44,845 nucleotides of DNA, taken from the NCBI GenBank assembly GCA_052144935.1, contig JBKQPR010000035.1:1-44845 (forward strand). The letters run 5' to 3'. Positions 1-5,973 of this stretch are shown one piece after another. The number at the start of each line of letters is the position of its first letter. Positions within the stretch are counted from its first letter, which is position 1. The notes beneath the pieces are model-generated. The model saw only the letters and a list, made by a program, of their open reading frames with translations, was not told the origin of the DNA and made no database searches. The stretch comes from JOPF133 sp052144935. GTDB taxonomy: Bacteria > Acidobacteriota > Terriglobia > Bryobacterales > Bryobacteraceae. Made by a program: the position numbers and the translations under genes.

Positions 1-134
1 TCGCCCTTCTTGATCTTCAGCGATACATCCCACAACCTCGTTAGGTCATACCAGACACTACCGGCAACTCGTTCTACAGCCGTGACTTGCTCATCCGTTC
101 CGCTATATCTTGTAAACTCCCGCTAGCGCGCCTG

Positions 135-539
135 GATGCCGCGTTCCTATGCGGTCGCCACAGGGGCGTGGACGAGCGCGTGGCCGAGCACCTGGCCGAC
201 GAAGAGATCTCGATCGGCAATTATGTCCTGAGCGGCAGAGAGCTGGCCGCCGCGGTGGTGATCGATGCCGTGGCGCGCCTGCTGCCGGGGGTTTTGGGCA
301 ATGAAAGCTCGGCGGCCTTCGAATCGTTCCAGGAGACGGGACATGGGGAAGGCCTGCTGGACTGCCCCCACTGGACGCGTCCAGCCGAGTTTCGCGGCTG
401 GAAAGTGCCCGACGTGCTGCTCAACGGCAACCACGAGGAGATCCGCCGCTTCCGCCAGTGGATCGCGCGGGAGAAGACGAGGCGGTTGCGGCCCGATCTG
501 CTGGCGGATGCGGGGAGTGGGGAGGAGAAGGAAGGATAG
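135..539 (+). pseudogene. trmD: 5'-truncated tRNA (guanine-N1)-methyltransferase fragment
   Basis: This frame encodes the C-terminal half of TrmD, which methylates G37 of tRNAs. The family landmarks are visible in order: FLCGRHRGVDERV (normally FLCGRYEGVDERV), DEEISIGNYVLSG, DAVARLLPGVLGN, GLLDCPHWTRPAEFRGWKVP and the EIRRFRQW helix. Roughly the first hundred residues of the family, including most of the SAM-binding knot, are absent. Two residues of the invariant GRYEG loop are changed and SGGEL is SGREL, so the fragment is probably non-functional. The usual partners rpsP, rimM and rplS are not nearby, which argues for a displaced copy rather than the chromosomal gene. An ATG at 87 opens the frame but its first residues do not resemble TrmD. 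Confidence 0.8.
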
Positions 540-699
540 CAGGGGCGACCCTCTGCCCTGGCTGGTACAATCGGCGGCCTTCGGAACGGCCGAGTTTCGC
601 GGCTGGAAAGTGCCCGACGTGCTGCTCAACGGCAGCCACGAGGAGATCCGCCGCTTCCGCCAGCGGATCGCGCGGGAGAAGACGAGGCGGTTGCGGCCC
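384..699 (+). repeat. Direct repeat of the trmD 3' end (384-494 and 589-699)
   Basis: A 111-base segment at 384-494 recurs at 589-699, offset 205 bases, with only two mismatches by eye (Asn to Ser and Trp to Arg codons). Both copies encode the AEFRGWKVPDVLLNG region of TrmD. The second copy has no upstream TrmD sequence and runs directly into recombinase-like sequence at about 700. Near identity suggests a recent duplication or a boundary captured by a mobile element. Confidence 0.85.
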
Positions 700-880
700 A
701 CCACTGCGGGCCATCTGCGGGCGTACCTGGAACAACCATGAAAGCCTGGACACCACCCACATGTATATCCAGGCCGATCGCAAGACCAAAGAACAGGCTC
801 TCGGGAAACTGCACCCGGTTGAAGGCGGCCTTCCCCGCTTCAAGCCAGACGACGCCCTTCTGCTTTCCTGTCGGCGCTCA
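700..880 (+). pseudogene. Tyrosine recombinase (integrase) C-terminal remnant
   Basis: The C-terminal catalytic end of a phage-integrase-type tyrosine recombinase is recognisable as LRAYL, then HESLDTTHMYIQAD with the HxS and the Tyr nucleophile, then a KTKEQAL segment and a RFKPDDALL tail. The LRAYL part and the HESL part lie in different frames: compared with the expected AYLGHES, about five extra bases (near 731-735) break the reading frame. Everything N-terminal to LRAYL is missing and is replaced by the second trmD copy. The tail resembles recombinases found in acidobacterial and soil-bacterial mobile elements, including those arranged as trios. That subfamily assignment is inference. 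Confidence 0.65.
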
Positions 881-951
881 GATTATGCCGAGTCCTCCCA
901 AGACTGGGCGCCCGACCCGCTGCCGCTCACCGGGGCCGACTCGGCATAATC
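881..951. repeat. 14-bp perfect inverted repeat after the recombinase remnant
   Basis: GATTATGCCGAGTC at 881-894 is the exact reverse complement of GACTCGGCATAATC at 938-951, separated by 43 bases. It sits just past the recombinase remnant, where terminal or recombination-core repeats of integrase-mediated elements often lie. The sequence CGGCATAA occurs again in direct orientation at about 967-975. A terminator is unlikely because no T-run follows either arm. Confidence 0.7.
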
Positions 952-985
952 CGGCACCCGGCATAAGGCCGGCTTACGGATCACC

Positions 986-1804
986 CTACGCCCGATGGCC
1001 CCACCTGGGAGTTTTGCCCGCCAGGCGGTGAGCCACCAGATCGTAGACAATCGAGTTGAACACCAGACCGATGTGAGTTGCCGAGACTTCGAAATCGGCG
1101 CCCGGATCGCCGGTCCTGCAGACGCGCCAGTCTACGATTCCATCGGACTTCGTATAGATGGCGGTCTGAAACACGGCCTTCGGCAGTTTGACCGCCAGGG
1201 ATTCCAGAAAATTGCAGGTGCACGCGGCCGTGTAGCACGCCGGCAGGACACCCTCGCCGTGACGTTGCAGAATCTGCCCGCGCACCATCTGGGCGGCGCG
1301 GAGTACGGTTTGGTGCAGCGAAACACCCCGGAACGGCGACCCCAGGGAAATTACCGAAGCGATGCGGTCGGGCATCTGGTATGCCGCCGCGCGCGCGATC
1401 ACGCCGCCCAGGCTGTGGCCCACCAGATGGATTTTTCGGCCGGTTTCCTTGTAGGCCTTCTGGATGGTCTCGTTCAGCTTGTACTGGATCAACAGGTTGG
1501 GGCATTCGGCATTCAGGCCGATTCCAGAAAAGTACGCCTTGTACCCGATGCGGTTGATCCAGGAGCGGAACTCCGTCAAGTACAGATCGGTCAGCAGGAA
1601 CGCTGGAACGACCACCACCGCCGATCCGTCTCCCGGAGGTATGCCGAACCCCCAATACACGGGGGACAGGCGCAGGTAGACCATTTCGATGCCGATCAAC
1701 AACTCGTTCCAGATGGGCAGCGGGACAGCTTCGTGGGCTCTGCGAACCTCGGAGGGTTCGCGGGCTTGGTCGGATTTGTTGGCGCCGGAACGACATGGGT
1801 CCAT
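986..1804 (-). CDS. Alpha/beta hydrolase (lipase/esterase-like)
   Basis: The 272-residue product is an alpha/beta hydrolase of the lipase type. The nucleophile elbow HLVGHSLGG places the serine at residue 131, and an oxyanion-type strand precedes it at about 61-70 (SAVVVVPAFL). Candidate acid and base residues are Asp221 or Asp225 (in SDGIVDW) and His244 (in SATHIG), in the spacing expected for the triad. No signal peptide is evident, so a cytoplasmic esterase is likely and the substrate cannot be inferred. The first forty residues are poorly conserved-looking, and Met41 (MVYLRLSP) is a reasonable alternative start; no clear ribosome binding site decides between them. The gene stands alone, downstream of the mobile-element scar and convergent to it. 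Confidence 0.8.
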   Translation of the reverse strand: MDPCRSGANKSDQAREPSEVRRAHEAVPLPIWNELLIGIEMVYLRLSPVYWGFGIPPGDGSAVVVVPAFLLTDLYLTEFRSWINRIGYKAYFSGIGLNAECPNLLIQYKLNETIQKAYKETGRKIHLVGHSLGGVIARAAAYQMPDRIASVISLGSPFRGVSLHQTVLRAAQMVRGQILQRHGEGVLPACYTAACTCNFLESLAVKLPKAVFQTAIYTKSDGIVDWRVCRTGDPGADFEVSATHIGLVFNSIVYDLVAHRLAGKTPRWGHRA

Positions 1805-1865
1805 CAGGATCAGTGTACCCTACGACTTCATCTCATCAGCGGCCCTGGCGCCTTGGCGTAAGGTT

Positions 1866-2066
1866 ATGTTAGAAGTCGACGAGTTGCTCGAGAAGCAGCC
1901 CCTTTCGGTATTACGTGTCCAGCGCCTGACTGCAGGGCTTTCAAGGTGGGTCAACAAGCGTGAAGAGCGCCGGCAATCGAAGAGAATATCCAGAGCCGGA
2001 CGCCCACGGAAGTTTCATCGGCCACCACGGCCGCAACCCCAAACTGCCAACGACACGGCCGGATAA
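1866..2066 (+). CDS. Possible small basic protein, unrecognised
   Basis: A 66-residue frame opens with ATG at 1866, preceded by a weak AAGG only two bases away. The product is very basic, with an Arg/Lys/Pro-rich C-terminal half, and has no motif I recognise. It may be a chance frame in the roughly 360-base gap between the hydrolase and the phasin gene; nothing else is visible in that gap apart from the hairpin near 2115. Confidence 0.2.
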   Translation: MLEVDELLEKQPLSVLRVQRLTAGLSRWVNKREERRQSKRISRAGRPRKFHRPPRPQPQTANDTAG

Positions 2067-2114
2067 TCCGCGCCTTTGATGTTCTACGTGTGGCCGGGAC
2101 CGGGTCGCGTTTCA

Positions 2115-2145
2115 GGCGGAGGGGCCGCTCTCATGCCCCTCCGCC
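2115..2145 (-). terminator. GC-rich hairpin downstream of the phasin-like gene
   Basis: GGCGGAGGGGC (2115-2125) and GCCCCTCCGCC (2135-2145) form a perfect 11-bp stem with a nine-base loop. It lies about 20 bases beyond the stop codon of the minus-strand phasin-like gene. There is no U-tract on that strand, so it would be an atypical terminator or a 3'-end stabilising hairpin. Confidence 0.45.
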
Positions 2146-2166
2146 CTCCGAGGACCGGAGCTGGAC

Positions 2167-3099
2167 TTAAGCTCCCACGGTCTCGGCAACTTTGTGCGCG
2201 CCGGCGTGGCGCTTCCGGGCCGGTTTCGCGTGTTCCGCCGCGGCGTGCCCTTTGGACGCCTGGTGCGGGGGCTTGACCATCTGGTCCAGCAAAGCCTGTT
2301 GGGATTCCACCAGGCCCTCGGCCGTATGCTTGGCCAATTCTCCCAGGGTCTCCACCGGAAGCGGGTTCATGGCTCTGAAGGCTTCGCGGACCGTCTTCGC
2401 GTTCACCTTGAGTTGCTGTACGGCCACGTCCAGCAGTTTCTTCTGGGCATCGATGTAGGCCTCGCCGCTCTGCCGCGCCAACTCCGTCAATTCGGTCTTT
2501 TTGGAAGCCGCGTGGCCTTTGCCGTTGCCGTTGGTTTGCTTGCCGGTGGCAATGGCGGTTTCCTCCGCCAGCACGTCCAGGAACTTCTTCTGGCTGCGCA
2601 CGAAGGTTTCCACGCTCTCGCGCGCCAAATCGGTCAGGTGGATGGCTTCAAACGGCTCGCCGGACTTGGTGGCGTCGATCCACTCATCGGTCTGCCGCGC
2701 CGCCAGGGTCAGGAAATGCTGCTGCATTCCGATGACCGTATCGATACCGCGGCTGAACAGATCGGTCACGGCGGCCACCGGCGCCGGTCCGCCGATTCGT
2801 TCCTTCACCACGGTGGTGACGATTTCGTTCTCGCGCTGTGCCAGGTTCAACAGCACGCGCTCGGCGGCGATGAAGTTCGAGATGCCTTCGCCGGTCATTT
2901 CGGTGAGCGCCGTGCCTGCAATTTTACGTGCCTCCGTCAGGCGTTCCTGGAAGGCACTGATCGTATGGGCGTTTTGCCGCATCACCAGATCCGTCACGAT
3001 CCGCTGAGAGGCGAAGAAGTTTTCAGTTCCTTGCCGCAGCCAGCCCGCCAACATGGATATGGGGGAAGGCGCCTGGGCCGGAACGGTTTTCTCTGGCAT
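2167..3099 (-). CDS. Phasin-like PHA granule-associated protein
   Basis: The 310-residue product is almost entirely predicted helix and contains about six imperfect copies of an amphipathic segment of the form LAxxxxExxxxxQxxLLD. Clear examples are LARESVETFVRSQKKFLDVL, LARQSGEAYIDAQKKLLDVA and LAKHTAEGLVESQQALLD. The C-terminus is a Lys/Ala/His-rich tail, as in several phasins that also contact DNA. Phasins coat polyhydroxyalkanoate granules in the cytoplasm. I chose the ATG at 3099 (MPEKTV) because AAGGAG lies nine bases upstream; an in-frame ATG at 3123 would fall inside the putative PhaR operator. The gene is divergent from phaR across a 125-base region with a strong promoter and operator. 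Residues alone would not prove the family; the phaR neighbour and the operator make it convincing. Confidence 0.75.
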   Translation of the reverse strand: MPEKTVPAQAPSPISMLAGWLRQGTENFFASQRIVTDLVMRQNAHTISAFQERLTEARKIAGTALTEMTGEGISNFIAAERVLLNLAQRENEIVTTVVKERIGGPAPVAAVTDLFSRGIDTVIGMQQHFLTLAARQTDEWIDATKSGEPFEAIHLTDLARESVETFVRSQKKFLDVLAEETAIATGKQTNGNGKGHAASKKTELTELARQSGEAYIDAQKKLLDVAVQQLKVNAKTVREAFRAMNPLPVETLGELAKHTAEGLVESQQALLDQMVKPPHQASKGHAAAEHAKPARKRHAGAHKVAETVGA

Positions 3100-3115
3100 G
3101 AATATTACTCCTTTT

Positions 3116-3130
3116 TGCTGCAATGCAGCA
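3116..3130. promoter_or_regulatory. Putative PhaR operator
   Basis: TGCTGCAATGCAGCA is a perfect 7-1-7 inverted repeat containing CTGC-AAT-GCAG. The CTGC-N3/4-GCAG pattern is the published recognition element of PhaR in Paracoccus. It lies immediately downstream of the phasin promoter's -10 box, where bound PhaR would block transcription. Confidence 0.75.
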
Positions 3131-3140
3131 TGTCACCTTT

Positions 3141-3170
3141 AATATAGACCTAAAGGTCTTTTTATGTCAA
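3141..3170 (-). promoter_or_regulatory. Strong sigma70-type promoter of the phasin-like gene
   Basis: On the minus strand TTGACA (3170-3165) and TATATT (3146-3141) are separated by 18 bases. Between them, and overlapping the last base of the -10 box, is a second perfect inverted repeat, AGACCT-TT-AGGTCT (3159-3146), which could bind another regulator. Transcription would start near 3134, just before the PhaR operator. Confidence 0.7.
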
Positions 3171-3210
3171 TATAAAATTGATTGAACGCAGCGCAGCAAG
3201 GGTGCGATTG

Positions 3211-3216
3211 TAGAAT
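3211..3216 (+). promoter_or_regulatory. -10 box of phaR, probably leaderless
   Basis: TAGAAT, preceded by TG at 3209, ends eight bases before the GTG start at 3225. No Shine-Dalgarno sequence lies between, so the transcript would begin at or next to the start codon. No convincing -35 hexamer is visible. Confidence 0.5.
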
Positions 3217-3224
3217 AGGCTACC

Positions 3225-3719
3225 GTGCTGATCAAAAAATACCCTAACCGCCGCCTTTACAACACATCTTCCAGAGCTTACGTAAACCTGACCGATCTGG
3301 CTGCGCTCATCCGGAAAGGCGAACAGATCCAGGTGGTGGACGCCAAAACCGGTGAGGATCTCACCCGCGTGGTGCTGACCCAGATCATCGTGGAAGATGC
3401 CAAGGATGCGCCCACCGGGTTGCCGCTCGAACTGCTGCGCCAGTTGATCATGGCGTCCGACCGGGCCGGCCAGGAATTCCTCATGTGGTATCTGAAATCG
3501 GCCTTCGATACCTACGGAAAAGTGCAGGATGCGGTCGAAGACCGGCTGAAGGATGTGCGTTCGGCCGCCCTCTCGCCGCTCCAAATGGTGAAAGGCCTCT
3601 TCACCCCTCCCCCCGAGCCGAAGGCGGAGGATGAACTGGAGCAACTGCGGCGCCGCGTGGCGGAACTGGAGCAGCGCCAGCCAAAGCCTCGGGCCCGGGG
3701 GAAACGCCGGCAGCCTTAG
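3225..3719 (+). CDS. phaR: Polyhydroxyalkanoate synthesis regulator PhaR
   Basis: The N-terminus IKKYPNRRLYNTSSRAYVNL is the hallmark of the PHB/PHA accumulation regulator DNA-binding domain, which covers about residues 2-65. The central part (about 65-110) matches the granule-sensing region, with PTGLPLELLRQLIMASDRAG. The last fifty residues form a coiled coil (LEQLRRRVAELEQRQ) and a basic tail. PhaR represses phasin genes until polyhydroxyalkanoate granules titrate it away. The 164-residue length is within the family range. Start is the GTG at 3225, as the conserved motif begins three codons later and no earlier start fits. It is divergent from the phasin-like gene and 32 bases upstream of the ABC1-kinase gene. 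No PHA synthase is present in the window. Confidence 0.93.
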   Translation: MLIKKYPNRRLYNTSSRAYVNLTDLAALIRKGEQIQVVDAKTGEDLTRVVLTQIIVEDAKDAPTGLPLELLRQLIMASDRAGQEFLMWYLKSAFDTYGKVQDAVEDRLKDVRSAALSPLQMVKGLFTPPPEPKAEDELEQLRRRVAELEQRQPKPRARGKRRQP

Positions 3720-3751
3720 CCGGCCGGCGCCTGCACCGGGCTGCGAACGAG

Positions 3752-5350
3752 ATGAGGACTGCGATGGGATTGACGTTCCTGTCCGGAATCAATGCCGGAA
3801 TCGATCCGGGTCCGCTCGCCTTATGGGCCGGCATGTTTGCCGCGGGCGACCCGGCCGGCCGCATCTCCACGGTGGAAACCGCTCTCCAGGGCGGGCGCGG
3901 CCGATACTGGCGGCGCGAAATCGGGAAGTGGATCGGCCGCCTGGTTCCGGTCGAAATCCTGGTCCCCGATTCCGCCGCGCGATGGCGTCCCCTCGTCCGG
4001 GACGCTTTCCAATTCCTCTTTACCCGCCTCTCCGGCCGGCGGCTGGCCACCAAGGTGGTCGAGCAATTCGAGCTTGCCGCGGACACGCCGCCCGAGCAAC
4101 GCCTGCTGCGCCTGGTCAATAAAATGCCCGGACTGCAGAAGGTCGGGCAGGTCCTGGCGCGCAACCGCCGCCTGGCGCCCAAGCTGCGCCGGGCCCTCTC
4201 CGAGCTGGAAAATGGGATGTCGGACGTGACGCCGGAAGAGGTCCGCAGCCTCATCCAAGAGCGCTTGGGGGATCGCCTGGCCGCCTACGCTGTCGAGCTG
4301 GAACCCGCCATTCTCTCCGAAGCCAGCGTCAGCGCGGTCATCCGCTTTACCTGGAATTACCCCGGACGGGAACGCGAACAGGGAGTGTTTAAAGTCCTCA
4401 AGCCTTACGTGCCCGAGTGCTTCGGCGAGGACATGACGCTGCTCCAGGACCTGGGAGAATTCCTCACCTCTCCCAAGCGCGGCTATGGATTCGCCATCCA
4501 CGACGTCAAGGACATGCTGGCCGAGGTGCTGCTGCTGCTGGAGCATGAGCTGGATTTCCGGCGCGAGCAGGCCACTCTGCTCGAAGCCGTGAAGATGTAT
4601 CGCGCCAGCATCGGCATTCGCGTGCCCCGGTTGATTGAACCGCTCTCCACCAGCAACGTCACCGCCATGAGCGCGGAGGCGGGTGTGAAGGTGACCGAGG
4701 CCTTCCCCCACTCGCCCATCCGCCGCGCGCGGGTTGCCGAGCAGTTGATCGAAGCCCTGGTGGCGGTGCCCTTCTTTTCGCGCGAGGAGGAGTCCGTCTT
4801 CCACGCCGACCCGCATGCCGGAAACCTGTTGTACGACGAGACCAACCGCGAGCTGGTGATTCTGGACTGGGCCCTGGCCGAGAGGCTGAGCCTGGAGTCC
4901 CGCCGCCAGCTTGTGCTGCTGTCGGTGATGATGACGCTGCGCAACCCCGAGGGCGTCCGCCGGGCCATCCGCGATCTCTCGCTCAGCGCCGACCATCGCA
5001 ATCGGCGCCGGCTCGGGACGATCGACAGCGCCGTCACCCGGTTTTTCGAGGAGATGCCGCCGGACGCCGCCCCGGGCACCCTGGACGCCATGCGTCTGCT
5101 GGACCGGATCGCATTAGAGGGCGTGCACTTTCCGCCGCCCCTGTTCCTGTTCCGCAAGATCGTGCTGACCCTGGATGGCGTGCTGTACGACGTGGCCGGT
5201 CCCGGCGTGCGCATCGACGAGGTGATCGCCCGCGAGTTCCTGACGCGTTGCGCCTCCAGCCTGGGCCTGTTTCACGCCCCCTTGCAATGGAAGGATTTCG
5301 CCGCCATCGAGTGGAACGCCCTGCTCTATCCCGTGCGGCGGTACGGCTAA
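3752..5350 (+). CDS. ABC1/UbiB-family atypical kinase-like protein
   Basis: The 532-residue product has the signature motifs of the ABC1/ADCK/UbiB family: KVGQ at 130-133, the lysine strand VFKVLKP at 212-218, EHELDFRRE at 264-272, the catalytic loop FHADPHAGN at 350-358 and the metal-binding LDWALAE at 371-377. Members are atypical kinases or ATPases that support isoprenoid-quinone biosynthesis or lipid homeostasis at the membrane. Here the KxGQ region is divergent (LQKVGQ rather than FIKLGQ) and the N-terminal 120 residues are unlike UbiB. The C-terminus (about 460-532) lacks an obvious paired transmembrane hairpin. It follows phaR on the same strand by 32 bases and may be co-transcribed. 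The exact substrate or pathway is not predictable. Met5 at 3764 is an alternative start. Confidence 0.8.
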   Translation: MRTAMGLTFLSGINAGIDPGPLALWAGMFAAGDPAGRISTVETALQGGRGRYWRREIGKWIGRLVPVEILVPDSAARWRPLVRDAFQFLFTRLSGRRLATKVVEQFELAADTPPEQRLLRLVNKMPGLQKVGQVLARNRRLAPKLRRALSELENGMSDVTPEEVRSLIQERLGDRLAAYAVELEPAILSEASVSAVIRFTWNYPGREREQGVFKVLKPYVPECFGEDMTLLQDLGEFLTSPKRGYGFAIHDVKDMLAEVLLLLEHELDFRREQATLLEAVKMYRASIGIRVPRLIEPLSTSNVTAMSAEAGVKVTEAFPHSPIRRARVAEQLIEALVAVPFFSREEESVFHADPHAGNLLYDETNRELVILDWALAERLSLESRRQLVLLSVMMTLRNPEGVRRAIRDLSLSADHRNRRRLGTIDSAVTRFFEEMPPDAAPGTLDAMRLLDRIALEGVHFPPPLFLFRKIVLTLDGVLYDVAGPGVRIDEVIAREFLTRCASSLGLFHAPLQWKDFAAIEWNALLYPVRRYG

Positions 5351-5409
5351 GGCTACCCATGCGCGGTCCGGCACGCCGGGCTGCTATTCCGGATCGCAGG
5401 CAGCCGATC

Positions 5410-5690
5410 ATGCCAGCCAGCCCAGTTGGCATTTGTTGGTACCGCCCGGAAAACTATGCGCGCCTCCTGGCCATGTTTACGGATCGCGAAAGGCTCCCGG
5501 ATGCATACGAAGAATGGCTAAAGGAGGCGAAGAAGGTTCCGGCACGCTGACGCTGGAAGGATTCAACGTGCTAAAAGTGTCCATTGACCCCGAGACCTTT
5601 CCCGCATGGTGCAAGGCAAACGGTTTCGAAATGGACGGTAAGGCGCGCACCCAGTACACACTTGGTATTGCAATGGTAGCGGAACACGAC
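5410..5690 (+). pseudogene. Frameshifted small conserved protein (ICWYRPENY type)
   Basis: The frame from ATG 5410 encodes ICWYRPENYARLLAMF and EEWLKEAKK, then stops at 5550. The natural continuation, LTLEGFNVLKVSIDPETFPA then WCKANGFEMDGKAR, is in another frame starting near 5535. I recognise the pieces as one roughly 100-residue conserved hypothetical protein of unknown function, broken by a single-base change around 5532-5540. The second frame then runs without a stop into the KTSC remnant. The two halves could be translated separately (GTG at 5570), but the shared family pattern argues for decay. Confidence 0.6.
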
Positions 5691-5890
5691 CTCACGCACC
5701 GCTTGGCTGTGGAATCCACCACCCTGGCCTCCACCTCCTACGTCATGGATCGATCCCTGCTCGAACTGGAATTCCGCGAGCGCCGTCTATCGGTTCTTCG
5801 AGGTACCAGCGGAGTGCTTTGAGCAACTGCTGGCTCCGAGTGCAGGCGGGGCGCCCTTTGCCCGCCTGCCAACCGCTTTCGCGGCATTAT
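5673..5890 (+). pseudogene. Broken KTSC-domain gene
   Basis: VESTTLASTSYV and SLLELEFRER (about 5710-5783) followed, after a frame change near 5781, by AVYRFFEVPAECFEQLLA (5782-5835) match the KTSC domain pattern seen intact at 44653. The C-terminal signature that gives the domain its name (the KGxYFN region) is degraded to SAGGAPFARLP. KTSC is a small domain of about 60 residues found alone or next to nucleic-acid enzymes, with no established function. Confidence 0.65.
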
Positions 5891-5973
5891 CCCCGAAGCC
5901 GTCTAAGCGCCTCTAAGCGCCTCCGGCCGGCCGAGCGTGGGGAAGGGGCAGCGTGCTACGCTGAAATTTCCCT

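Noticed and set aside
1..90. Minus-strand frame reading toward the left edge with RLWDVSLKIKKG, resembling the start of an ABC transporter ATPase.
   Set aside because: Only about 30 codons are visible, no start codon or Walker A lies in the window, and a short DVSLKIKKG match is not enough to call a gene.
5410..5550. A separate complete 46-residue gene.
   Set aside because: The natural continuation of the same family is found in the next frame, so frameshift decay explains it better.
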